Shown here one piece after another: positions 6,582-13,918 of a stretch of 18,783 nt of DNA. The notes below the pieces were generated by a model. That model saw only the letters and a list, made by a program, of their open reading frames with translations, made no database searches and was not told where the DNA came from. The position numbers and the translations under genes were made by a program. Each line of letters starts with the position of its first letter. The first letter of the stretch is position 1. Source of the DNA: JBFMFE01 sp040752295 (GTDB lineage Bacteria > UBP15 > UBA6099 > JBFMBQ01); contig JBFMFE010000018.1 in NCBI GenBank assembly GCA_040752295.1, forward strand, positions 1 to 18,783, given 5' to 3'.

Positions 6582-8609
6582 TCAACCGTCCCTCACCTCT
6601 ATGACGGTGTAAACCATCACCGGAAGAACGATCGCCGATTCGGTCAGGTAGCGGATCCTGTTCTCGTCCGGCGAGATTATCCTCGCCCGCACCGGACGCG
6701 GAAACTTCAGGGATATCCCCCTCATCCTCTCCAGGAACGGCAGGTGATTGACCACGTGGTAGTAAACCCTGTTCCCCCCCCGCCACTTCCGCACGTGCAG
6801 CGACGGCGCCCCTTCCACGAGAACAAACTCCGGATGCCCCTCCACCAGCCCGCGCACCGTGTCGTGAATCTCCTTCCACCTCCGCGGAACCGTGTACACG
6901 AGCGCCCCGTTGACGAAAGCCCCCTCGACCCTCATCCGGGCGGCGGCAAACCGCGCGGCGCCTCGCCAGACCCCGTACCCGCTCACGCTGCTCAGCGCCC
7001 GCCGAAAAATTCCCACCGCCGCAGCCGGCAGAAACCTCGCCGCCATGGAAACCGGCTCCCTGAATATCTCCTCCGGCAGCGACGCCACACCCTCCGACGC
7101 CGGCATCCACGCCGGCGGCGTCCCGACAAAGAGAACTTTTCCCCTCTCGGGAAACCCGGCGAGCGTCCGGCGCGCCGCCTCCGGAAACTCACCCACGGGC
7201 GGAACAACAATAACGCGGACATCTCCAGCCGCGCGCTCGTCCAGGTCCGTGTCTATCAGCACGCGGTACATCACGTGAAGCTCCGTGAAAGTCTGCGCGA
7301 GCTTGAAGTACACCGGAGCCAGACGCCCCCACTCATCGCGCATCCCGCGCGACGGAAACAGCAAGCCGACCTCCCCCGCCGGAACCGCACCCTCGTATAT
7401 CTCCGCGTTCTTCTCGATCCAGTCAAGATAAACCCCAACGGCTTCCCTCTGCGCCGCGAACCCCTCGCCGGTCAACTCCGTGAACCCCCGCGCGCCGGTC
7501 TCACGGAAACCGCCCCCCTTCACGACGTTGACGCATCCCGTCGAAACAGCCTCCGCGATGCCAACCTGGAAATGTTGAGGATGATAGACCGGATCGCTCT
7601 CAGCCCCGCGCAGGTGCAGCAGGTTGCTCGTGGGTTTAGCCGGCGAGCGCTCGCGCAGAATCTCCAGCGACGGCGCGTCGTAAACCAGCCCCCTCCGCCC
7701 GAGCCGCCCCATAAACCCCGACTCGGAAACCACCGCGTCGAATATTGCCCCCAACGCCTCGATCTCAACCCCGCAGTGAACGAACATGTTCAGGCGCGCC
7801 GCGTCGGGAACCATGCACGCGACGACACCCCCGGGCAGCGCCTCACGCGCCGCCGCGCACCATTCCTCCAGCCGCTTTCGCACCACCCCCGCCCTCCACG
7901 AACAATAAAGCTGCGCCGCGTCCTCTCCAGGACGCATCCCCCTCGGAATGCGCCCCGGGCGTCCACCGCGCGTCTCTGCGTATTCAAGAAACCCGGACCG
8001 GCATCTTCGGCAGCGGCATCCAGCGTCACCGATCCACGCGTCACCACATCTGAACGGCGCCGCCCCGAAAACGATCCCGTCGAAAAACACCCCGTCCGCG
8101 CCGCGCGCGCGCGCCTCGCGCACCGCGCGCCTCACGTTCTCCACCCACTCCGCGCTGCTCCAGCACGTCATAAACGACCCACGGGGCGGAGCCGGCGCTC
8201 TCTTCCCGTCCGCGCAAAGCGCATACCAGTCCATCCCGGCGAACGACCCCGTGGGAAAGCACCATCCCACCGTCACCCCCGCAAGCACCGTCAGCCCGTG
8301 ATCACGGAACACACGGGCGCTGATCTCGAACGCCTCCAACTCCTCTCTTTCCATCTCCGGGGGAAAACCCCGCTCGAAAGGCGCAAGCACGAAATTGGCG
8401 TGCAGCTCTAAAATGCGCCGCGCCGCTTCCCTGCTTCGGGCTTCCAACCGCGACAGCCGATCCGCCGCTTCAGCCGGACTTCCGTCCTCCGCGCGCGGCA
8501 CGCCGCGGTCGGACCGCCGCCGCCTCAGGTCGCCGTACCGCGAAAAATCGCTCCCCGCTCCCAGAAAAACGGGGCGAAAATCCCCGGCTTCCACCAATCC
8601 AGGCGCCAT
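6582..8609 (-). CDS. Glycoside-hydrolase-like TIM-barrel protein (GHL6 / beta-galactosidase-like, putative)
   Basis: A 675-residue protein without signal peptide. Residues about 55-380 have the repeated strand-helix pattern of a GH-like (alpha/beta)8 barrel: HANFVLAPFERGF near 70-82, GLTVLAGVTVGWCFP, then ARGADGVFFDGIVFG, where DGVFFDG (172-178) is the typical acid-bearing strand of hypothetical glycosyl-hydrolase families. It is followed by C198-R-C200-R-R-C203, a cysteine cluster frequent in such proteins. About residues 395-530 look like a flavodoxin-like trimerisation domain (VGLLFPSRGM, VIVVPPVGEFP), and the C-terminus is beta-rich. I could not pick the catalytic acid pair with confidence, so the substrate is open. 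GAGG at 8622-8619 gives 9 nt to the ATG. Transcribed alone, convergent to the operon on its left. Confidence 0.6.
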   Translation of the reverse strand: MAPGLVEAGDFRPVFLGAGSDFSRYGDLRRRRSDRGVPRAEDGSPAEAADRLSRLEARSREAARRILELHANFVLAPFERGFPPEMEREELEAFEISARVFRDHGLTVLAGVTVGWCFPTGSFAGMDWYALCADGKRAPAPPRGSFMTCWSSAEWVENVRRAVREARARGADGVFFDGIVFGAAPFRCGDAWIGDAGCRCRRCRSGFLEYAETRGGRPGRIPRGMRPGEDAAQLYCSWRAGVVRKRLEEWCAAAREALPGGVVACMVPDAARLNMFVHCGVEIEALGAIFDAVVSESGFMGRLGRRGLVYDAPSLEILRERSPAKPTSNLLHLRGAESDPVYHPQHFQVGIAEAVSTGCVNVVKGGGFRETGARGFTELTGEGFAAQREAVGVYLDWIEKNAEIYEGAVPAGEVGLLFPSRGMRDEWGRLAPVYFKLAQTFTELHVMYRVLIDTDLDERAAGDVRVIVVPPVGEFPEAARRTLAGFPERGKVLFVGTPPAWMPASEGVASLPEEIFREPVSMAARFLPAAAVGIFRRALSSVSGYGVWRGAARFAAARMRVEGAFVNGALVYTVPRRWKEIHDTVRGLVEGHPEFVLVEGAPSLHVRKWRGGNRVYYHVVNHLPFLERMRGISLKFPRPVRARIISPDENRIRYLTESAIVLPVMVYTVIEVRDG

Positions 8610-8774
8610 TTCCTTTGACCTCTATGAAGCCAGATGCCTCACAGAGAATTGATTAGGAGTGATTATATTTTCCGCCCGCCGCGCCCGCAAACCACAGCCC
8701 GATACGCTTCCATCGTCCTTATCCACCCCCCGCTTCGAGGGAAATCCGGCACGAAATCAACCGCCCTTCCACGT

Positions 8775-8802
8775 TTGACTTTTTGTGATTCTGCCATAAA
8801 AT
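8775..8802 (+). promoter_or_regulatory. Sigma70-type promoter
   Basis: TTGACT (8775-8780), a 16-bp spacer and TAAAAT (8797-8802) form a good match to the sigma70 consensus. The expected start near 8809 gives a leader of about 35 nt before the ATG at 8845. The 235 bp between the divergent genes (8610-8844) otherwise show nothing notable. Confidence 0.6.
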
Positions 8803-8844
8803 CCCTTGCGTGATCCCTCACCGCCTGAACGTGGAGAACTCATC

Positions 8845-10089
8845 ATGAAACCAGCGCTGAAAAAACTGCTCCCCGCAGTCGCCGCTGTCCTCATCGCCGC
8901 CACTTCTAAAACCCTCGCCCTCCAGATTCCCGACAACGTCCCCTCATGGAAGAAAATACCCCCTCAAACCCTCGCCTCTCTCCTCCGGCAGGGCGAGCTT
9001 GTCGCCGTTGACCGCATAAACGGCGGAAAAGTCGAAATGATCAGCATCGGCATGCTCGCCGACTCCCCCCCAGAAAAAATCTGGAATGTCATCACCGACT
9101 TCGAGGGTTACACCAACCTCCTCCCCGATTCCCTCAAAACCACTCTCATCTCCCGTAAAGGAAACACCGCCGTCGTACGCTTCGCCGTAAGCGTCCTCAA
9201 AATCAGCATCGTCAACATCACCACCGATTACACACTCAAATACACACTCGCGCCTCCCAAACGCGCCGACATATCCTGGGTCGAAGGCGACGTCAAAAAC
9301 GTGGACGGCTTCTGGGAACTCCATCCCGTCAACAACGGCGCAAAAACCGTCGTCATCTACGCCATCACCTCAGACCTCGGCTCGGCAAACCCACTCGTCG
9401 GCGCCTTCCTCGCCGAACAACCGGAAACCACCATGGCGGTCAACCTCTCAAGCGCCATCATCTTCACCCGGAAAATCATGGAAAAAGCCACCGGCACTCA
9501 GCGTCCCTCCGCCCCGCGCGGCTCGCAACCAATATGGAAAACCCTCGACGAGGCAACCCTGCACAAACTCCTCTCCGGCGGCCGAGTCGGCTTCATCTCG
9601 CGCATCGGCGCCTCCGAAATCGCCGCCGCTGGCGTCCTCGTCAGGAAAAAGAGAAACTTCGTCTGGAATACACTCACCGACTTCGAACGCTACCCGGAAA
9701 AAATCGAACAGATCACTCGATCCGAAATACTCGAACGAAACGAAAAATCCGCACGCGTCAGAATGTCAACCAACATCATCAGCCTCGGTCCCATCAAAAT
9801 CGCCTCCGATGAAACCTCCATCTATTACTTCGACAAACCATCTAAAATGTGGTGCGAAGACGAAAACGCAGCCGTAAAAAACGACGACATCATCAACAGA
9901 TGGCTCCTCACCCCTCTCGCCGGCGGCGCCCAAACCGCGCTCTTCAACGAACTGACCACCGACATCTCCTCTATGGGCACAATCGCCAACTTCATGCTCA
10001 AACGCATTCCATCCCTCCAGATCGCCGTAGACCTCTCCATGACAATGATCCTCACCAACGAAATCAAAAAATGGGCGGAATCCGAGTAA
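8845..10089 (+). CDS. Exported protein with two tandem SRPBCC (START/RatA-like) domains
   Basis: The 414-residue product starts with a clear Sec signal peptide (Lys-rich n-region, hydrophobic LLPAVAAVLIAATS, cleavage likely after TLA near residue 26). Two copies of an SRPBCC helix-grip domain follow, at about 58-215 and 245-400. Each has the signature of a ligand-binding cyclase/RatA-type domain: PPEKIWNVITDFEGYTNLLP in the first and NFVWNTLTDFERYPEKI in the second. Each ends in an amphipathic helix (MAVNLSSAIIFTRKIME and IAVDLSMTMILTNEIKK). SRPBCC proteins bind lipids or other hydrophobic ligands; a periplasmic double-domain carrier is inferred. An upstream TTG at 8806 is in frame, but GGAGA (8833-8837) points to the ATG at 8845, which also gives the clean signal peptide. 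Own promoter; convergent with the nucleoside transporter. Confidence 0.8.
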   Translation: MKPALKKLLPAVAAVLIAATSKTLALQIPDNVPSWKKIPPQTLASLLRQGELVAVDRINGGKVEMISIGMLADSPPEKIWNVITDFEGYTNLLPDSLKTTLISRKGNTAVVRFAVSVLKISIVNITTDYTLKYTLAPPKRADISWVEGDVKNVDGFWELHPVNNGAKTVVIYAITSDLGSANPLVGAFLAEQPETTMAVNLSSAIIFTRKIMEKATGTQRPSAPRGSQPIWKTLDEATLHKLLSGGRVGFISRIGASEIAAAGVLVRKKRNFVWNTLTDFERYPEKIEQITRSEILERNEKSARVRMSTNIISLGPIKIASDETSIYYFDKPSKMWCEDENAAVKNDDIINRWLLTPLAGGAQTALFNELTTDISSMGTIANFMLKRIPSLQIAVDLSMTMILTNEIKKWAESE

Positions 10090-10147
10090 TCCGCCCACCG
10101 CACCGCTCTCGCCCCCCGCTTCTTCCGCCCCGTCCGCAAAATCAAGC

Positions 10148-11365
10148 CTAAATCAGTATCCCGGCTATCGTCGCCGTCATGAAACCCGCCAGACACCCCG
10201 CCGCAAGCGCCCTCAAACCCAGCCTCGCTACCTCTTTCTTCCGCTCCGGCGCTATACCCCCTATCCCACCCATCAGTATCGCGATGCTCCCAAAATTCGC
10301 AAAACTGCACAACGCATACGTCGCTATCGTCACCGACCGCGGCTGAAGCGCTCCCACTCCCGTCATCGCCTGCATCCTCCGGTACGCGATAAACTCGTTG
10401 AATACCACCTTTATCCCAAGAAGCGTCCCCACCTCCCGGCAATCACCCCACGGCACCCCCATCGCGAACGCGAACGGACTGAACACATACCCCGCCAGAT
10501 ACTCGAACGAAAGCGCCCTCCCCCCCACCTCGACCAGCCCCAGCAGATAATCCATCATCCCGATCAGCGCCACGAACGCCAGCAGCATCCCCCCTATGAC
10601 CGCCGCAAGCTTCAACCCCTCCGCCGCTCCGTTCGCCGCCGCCTCTATCACGTTCACGTCCCCACTCCTCAACGAAACCGCCGACCCTCCCCCGGTCGCC
10701 GCCGCCTCCACCTCCGGCACCACCAGCTTCGCCATCACTATCGCCGCCGGCGCGCTCATCACCGACGCCGCAAGCAGATGCCCGGCCTCCGCGCCGAAAC
10801 TCACGTACGCCGCCATCACGCTCCCCGCTATCGTCGCCATGAATGCCGTCATCACCGTGAACATCTCCGACCTCGTCATACGGCGTATGTACTCCCTCAC
10901 CGCCGTTACCGACTCGATCCCCATGAACACGAACATCGCCGCCATGAACGCCTCCGCTCCCGACGCCCTCATCGTTACCTGCATCGCCTTCGCCATCACC
11001 CACACCGCCGCCTGTATCACCCGGAAATAGTACAACACCCCCATCAGCGACGACACGAACACTATCGTCGGCAGCACCTTGAACGCCACCACCGCCCCTA
11101 CCGACTGATCGCTCACTAACCTCCCGAACAGAAACCCGGCTCCCACTTCCGTAAAATCGAGCACCTTCGTCATCACGACCTTCGCACAATCGAACACAAC
11201 GTACCCGGGACCCGTCTTCAATATCGCAAGCGCAAAAACAAACTGAAGCCCCACACCCCACCCAATCAGCCGGAAATCAACCCGGCGCCTGTTCTCCGAA
11301 ATCAGCCACGCCGCAACCATGAAAACCAGCATCCCCCCAAGACTGACGAACTTCAACCCCGTCAT
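10148..11365 (-). CDS. CNT-family concentrative nucleoside transporter
   Basis: A 405-residue inner-membrane protein with about nine or more hydrophobic segments. Family hallmarks are present: DQSVGAVVAFKVLPTIVFVSSLMGVLYYF, then ESVTAVREYIRRMTRSEMFTVM, MATIAGSVMAAYV and the C-terminal CSFANFGSIAILMGGIG. These match the Na+- or H+-coupled NupC/CNT fold. Substrates are nucleosides; which ones cannot be read off. The frame is open to 11431, but the ATG at 11365 has GGGGAG at 11374-11369 and starts exactly where the first membrane helix is expected. That ATG overlaps the TGA of the upstream chbG remnant (ATGA), a mark of translational coupling in the former operon. With the upstream gene broken by the IS, the transporter may now depend on read-through transcription. 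Confidence 0.9.
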   Translation of the reverse strand: MTGLKFVSLGGMLVFMVAAWLISENRRRVDFRLIGWGVGLQFVFALAILKTGPGYVVFDCAKVVMTKVLDFTEVGAGFLFGRLVSDQSVGAVVAFKVLPTIVFVSSLMGVLYYFRVIQAAVWVMAKAMQVTMRASGAEAFMAAMFVFMGIESVTAVREYIRRMTRSEMFTVMTAFMATIAGSVMAAYVSFGAEAGHLLAASVMSAPAAIVMAKLVVPEVEAAATGGGSAVSLRSGDVNVIEAAANGAAEGLKLAAVIGGMLLAFVALIGMMDYLLGLVEVGGRALSFEYLAGYVFSPFAFAMGVPWGDCREVGTLLGIKVVFNEFIAYRRMQAMTGVGALQPRSVTIATYALCSFANFGSIAILMGGIGGIAPERKKEVARLGLRALAAGCLAGFMTATIAGILI

Positions 11366-11597
11366 CGCTCCCCTCCCCCCTTCTCCCTCCGCACACGGCT
11401 CTCCCTCTGAAAGTCCCTCATCTCCCTCCACCCCATCAGCCTCACCCCGCTCTCACGCACCGCCTCCTTCACCTCCGCGTCCGTGAACAACGACACCTCC
11501 TCCTCGCGCCACGCCGCGTCCTCCTCGTCCATCCCCGTCATCGCGGGATGCGCCACCACCTCGTGTATCTTCAGCTTAAGCCCTCTCAATGCCTTAG
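11362..11597 (-). pseudogene. 3' fragment of ChbG/YdjC-like carbohydrate deacetylase
   Basis: About 75 codons in the frame ending at the TGA 11364-11362. The segment LKLKIHEVVAHPAMTG, then REEEVSLFTDAEVKEAV and GVRLMGWREMRD, fits the C-terminal end of ChbG/YdjC proteins: a metal-binding HP motif, the REEE-L-T-EVK helix and a final strand. The family removes acetyl groups from chitooligosaccharides and similar sugars. No natural start exists; the TTG at 11589 is only the first possible codon, and the IS end at 11598 cuts the gene. The missing part is found about 6.5 kb away at 18143-18511, on the same strand, and the two pieces join sensibly (...KKKHFFDL / LRGLKLKIHE...). Confidence 0.8.
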
Positions 11598-11610
11598 CCC
11601 GGATTATTCA
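11598..11610 (+). repeat. IS left inverted repeat
   Basis: CCCGGATTATTCA is the exact reverse complement of 13617-13629. It abuts the broken end of the chbG 3' fragment. Confidence 0.9.
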
Positions 11611-11629
11611 CACTCCCCCCTGAAGAAAA

Positions 11630-11690
11630 GAGCCTCCTGAGCCGATTATCATAGAGAGAAGTCGGCAAAATCAAGGCTGAAAGGAGGCTC
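11630..11690 (+). promoter_or_regulatory. Inverted repeat able to sequester a Shine-Dalgarno in the IS leader
   Basis: GAGCCTCCT (11630-11638) pairs perfectly with AGGAGGCTC (11682-11690), across a 43-nt loop. The 3' arm contains the AAGGAGG of the short reading frame starting at 11696. A transcript that enters from outside the IS would contain both arms and hide the ribosome site. A transcript starting between the arms would not; a possible -10, TATCAT, is at 11647-11652, without a clear -35. The regulatory role is inference. Confidence 0.5.
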
Positions 11691-11695
11691 ACCCT

Positions 11696-11800
11696 ATGGG
11701 TGAAAACAATTATACCACAATAACCCCCGGATTTAACAGGCGGATAAAAATTCAGGCGCTTCAGGATTTACAGTGGGCAGCCAAATATGTTGGGGATTGA
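11696..11800 (+). CDS. Short leader ORF in the IS, 34 residues
   Basis: It starts with ATG after a near-perfect Shine-Dalgarno (AAGGAGG, 11681-11687, 8-nt spacing) and encodes MGENNYTTITPGFNRRIKIQ and onward, ending at a TGA. I do not recognise it. The same frame stays open past the TGA to a TAA near 11879, and that extension contains the peptide LPAGRQ encoded by a palindromic repeat. It may be a leader peptide or the remnant of an original transposase start. The Shine-Dalgarno is strong evidence for translation; the function is unknown. Confidence 0.35.
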   Translation: MGENNYTTITPGFNRRIKIQALQDLQWAAKYVGD

Positions 11801-11823
11801 GAAAATGCCGTTCATCGAAGCGA

Positions 11824-11843
11824 CCTGCCTGCCGGCAGGCAGG
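11824..11843. repeat. Perfect 20-bp palindromic repeat
   Basis: CCTGCCTGCCGGCAGGCAGG is a perfect palindrome inside the IS leader. Palindromes of this kind, read as PACRQAG or LPAGRQ in overlapping frames, are familiar to me from many candidate-phylum genomes. That familiarity is recollection, not a search. Confidence 0.8.
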
Positions 11844-11892
11844 AGCGGAGACCCTTGACGGCGGCAACCGAGCAGGCATAATCATGAAAAAG

Positions 11893-11982
11893 GCCGTTCC
11901 GAAAAGAATGTCAATGAAAATTTATTCACATCGGCTTCTCCTCATCCCACAACGCTCGTTTCGGCACGTTTACCGGAACGGC
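11893..11982. repeat. 9-bp inverted repeat in the IS leader
   Basis: GCCGTTCCG (11893-11901) and CGGAACGGC (11974-11982) are exact reverse complements 72 nt apart. They could fold the leader RNA upstream of the transposase. No known motif is recognised. Confidence 0.5.
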
Positions 11983-12076
11983 ATTGTAAGCGCCCGTCTT
12001 TCCGCTCGCGCAGTCCGCTGTCAAGGGCGGCATTTTCGATGCCACAATATGTCGTTTCTACCCACTCTATTTCCAG

Positions 12077-13399
12077 ATGAGCCAAAATTCATTTCACGGG
12101 CCTGCCTGTGCGGGCACGCAGACAGGCGCCACAGCCACCAGCGACGCGGGCGCCCTGATGCTCGCGGAGATGGCTGACAGGCTGCGTCTCGTCCGCAGCC
12201 TTGCCGAAAAGCTCCACGACCCTCGCAACCCCATCTTCACCGTCCACACGATGGAAAGCCTGCTCGCCCAGCGCATCCACACCATCGCCGCCGGCTACGA
12301 GGACGGCGACGATGCCGACGACACCCGCGACGACCCCGCTCTCAAAGCCGCCGCGGGCAAAAAGAAGGAAGACGATTCCCTCGCCAGCCAGCCGTCCGTC
12401 TCCCGCATCGAAAACAACCTCCTTCAGCATGGCGACAACCTGAAAACCCTCGAAGACGCCAACCTCGAATGGGCACTCATCCCCTACCGCCTGAAGGGAC
12501 GAAAACGCATCCACCTCGACGCCGACAGCTACGAATCCCCCGTCCACGGCAGCCAGGAGGGCGCCGCCTACAACGGCTACTACAGAAGCGACTGCTACCA
12601 CCCCCTCGTCCTCCACGATGGCTTCGGAAGCAAACTCAAAATCATGTTGCGACCCGGCAACGTCCACACCGCCGACGGCGTCGTCCCCTTCATGTCACCC
12701 GTCTTCGAGCGGCTCGCCGAGGCTGGTATCACGCAGATCACCGTCACAGGCGACAGCGGTTTCGCCAACCCCGACTACTTCACTCTCTGCGAACACCACG
12801 ACGCCACCTACTACATCCGCCTCAGAACCAACGACGCCCTCGCAAGAAAATGCCCCGAACTCTACAACCGCCCCCGCGGACGCCCGCCCTCCTCCACACT
12901 CGTCAGGTACAGAAGTTTCTTCTACAAGGCCGACACGTGGGACCACTACCGCCGCGTGGTCGCCAAAAGCGTGCTTGAACCCGGCGAACTCTTCCCCAAC
13001 GTCTACTTCATGGCCACCAACGACCGCCGCCGTCATCCCAAACAAGCCTTCCGCCGCTACGGCAAACGCCGCGGGCGCGCCGAACAGCGCAACGACGAAG
13101 GCAAAAACCACATGTTCGCCACCCGCCTCTCCTGCCACGACGAAGCCGCCAACGCAGTCCGCCTCCAGCTCTACACCCTCGCCTACAACCTCCTGAACCT
13201 CTTTCGTGTCCTCGCCCTCGTCGGCGACGCCGCCCGCTGGACCGTGAACACCATCCGCGCCCGCCTCATCAAGATCGGCGCCCGCGTCACACGCCACTCA
13301 GGCTATCAGCATTTCCACATGGCGGCAGGCCCGCGCCTTCGCCGCAAGATCGCCAACGTCTTCAGCCGCATACGACTGCTCCCCGCCCCGGCGGGGTAG
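12077..13399 (+). CDS. IS1380-family DDE transposase
   Basis: The 440-residue transposase catalyses IS movement. It has the family's order of motifs: an N-terminal SDAGALMLAEMADRLRLV segment, SQPSVSRIENN, then HLDADSYESPVHGSQ with D148 as first catalytic Asp, PGNVHTADGVVPF, TVTGDSGFANPDYF with D226, and KRRGRAEQRNDEGKNHMF with E336. The C-terminal AYNLLNLFRVLAL is also typical. The DDE core is therefore intact. The N-terminus is disturbed: residues 9-17 are encoded by a 26-bp imperfect palindrome (12101-12126). No Shine-Dalgarno precedes the ATG, and a plausible original N-terminus (MSFLPTLFPDEPKF, ATG at 12049) lies in another frame just upstream. The repeat may thus have shifted the frame, and activity is doubtful. 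Confidence 0.85.
   Translation: MSQNSFHGPACAGTQTGATATSDAGALMLAEMADRLRLVRSLAEKLHDPRNPIFTVHTMESLLAQRIHTIAAGYEDGDDADDTRDDPALKAAAGKKKEDDSLASQPSVSRIENNLLQHGDNLKTLEDANLEWALIPYRLKGRKRIHLDADSYESPVHGSQEGAAYNGYYRSDCYHPLVLHDGFGSKLKIMLRPGNVHTADGVVPFMSPVFERLAEAGITQITVTGDSGFANPDYFTLCEHHDATYYIRLRTNDALARKCPELYNRPRGRPPSSTLVRYRSFFYKADTWDHYRRVVAKSVLEPGELFPNVYFMATNDRRRHPKQAFRRYGKRRGRAEQRNDEGKNHMFATRLSCHDEAANAVRLQLYTLAYNLLNLFRVLALVGDAARWTVNTIRARLIKIGARVTRHSGYQHFHMAAGPRLRRKIANVFSRIRLLPAPAG
12101..12126. repeat. 26-bp imperfect palindrome inserted in the transposase coding region
   Basis: It starts CCTGCCTGTGCGGG and ends CACGCAGACAGG. The arms match apart from a few positions, one of them a G:U-compatible change. 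It encodes the peptide PACAGTQTG in the transposase frame and resembles the perfect palindrome at 11824-11843 in its outer bases. Confidence 0.7.
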
Positions 13400-13616
13400 C
13401 CCCAAGCGAGGTCGGAGTTGAAAAAACGATTTTCCCCCCTGTTTCACCGTGCGCACTTTTCACAACGGAACCCCACTTTTGCGACCTCGCGCCCTCTTGC
13501 GCCTCTTAAATCCACAAAAAACCGCTCGAAACACATCGCAACAGCCATCCCGCACCCCTCAAACCACCGCCAACCCTTTGAAATCTGCCCCGACATCCGG
13601 TAAAATCATCCGCGTA
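13400..13616. other. IS 3' non-coding segment
   Basis: About 217 bp between the transposase stop and the right inverted repeat. It is GC-rich with C-runs. I see no gene, hairpin with T-run or other feature in it. The transposase ends inside a CCCCGC/GCGGGG hairpin at 13381-13396. Confidence 0.5.
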
Positions 13617-13629
13617 TGAATAATCCGGG
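13617..13629 (-). repeat. IS right inverted repeat
   Basis: TGAATAATCCGGG is the exact reverse complement of 11598-11610. Beyond it the base composition turns AT-richer. Confidence 0.9.
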
Positions 13630-13666
13630 TAAAGATATCGCCGGGATATTCTCCAAAGGGGAAAAA

Positions 13667-13918
13667 ATGGAATACAATAATCAGGAAGACGCCCAAAGCG
13701 GCAATAATAAACCCGTTGAAGATGAGGAATTTTCCGATAGTTGGTTCGACCCTATTTCAGTTTATCGTAGTATATCTCTACTTTCATCTTTGCTTTTAAT
13801 TCGCTTTTTGTTTTCTCTTCGACTTTCTTCAATTCTTCATCAAAATAATGAATTTTCACCGTTTCTGCTACCATGTCATAACTTCTCTGAGTTTCAGGCT
13901 TTATATCGTCTATTTTAA
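13667..13918 (+). pseudogene. Possible truncated acidic ORF next to the IS
   Basis: AGGGG (13657-13661) precedes an ATG at 13667. The first 25 or so residues (MEYNNQEDAQSGNNKPVEDE and onward) are acidic and hydrophilic, unlike a random shadow frame. After about 13752 the frame is antisense to the prolyl-isomerase gene and looks like non-coding translation. It may be the 5' end of a gene whose rest was lost, or chance. No family is recognised. Confidence 0.2.

Larger units (their letters stand above)
11598..13629 (+). mobile_element. IS1380-family insertion sequence
   Basis: Perfect 13-bp terminal inverted repeats bound the element: CCCGGATTATTCA at 11598-11610 and TGAATAATCCGGG at 13617-13629. 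The length is 2032 bp, slightly long for the family. It carries one DDE transposase (12077-13399) and an unusual 480-bp leader. No exact target-site duplication is visible: the left flank ends CTTAG and the right flank starts TAAAG. This fits either a decayed duplication or a rearrangement after insertion. The left side lies in GC-rich chbG and the right side opens into AT-richer DNA. Confidence 0.85.

Noticed and set aside
6744..8411. A 555-codon plus-strand frame
   Set aside because: Its product is extremely Arg/Pro/His-rich, typical of the antisense of a GC-rich gene, and it lies opposite the TIM-barrel gene, which has protein-like sequence.
10090..10147. A bidirectional terminator between the SRPBCC gene and the transporter
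   Set aside because: The 58 bp have C-rich sequence but no hairpin followed by a T-run on either strand.
10443..11261. A 272-codon minus-strand frame overlapping the nucleoside transporter
   Set aside because: Gly/Asp/Arg-rich out-of-frame reading of the transporter gene, without membrane pattern or motifs.
11824..12126. CRISPR-like repeats in the IS leader
   Set aside because: The two palindromes differ in core sequence and length, and are about 260 bp apart with no regular spacers.
11773..12177. A 134-codon plus-strand frame in the IS leader as a second transposase gene
   Set aside because: Only its middle part (from 12049) could be an ancestral transposase N-terminus; the rest is basic, repeat-derived (PACRQAG) and lacks a ribosome site.
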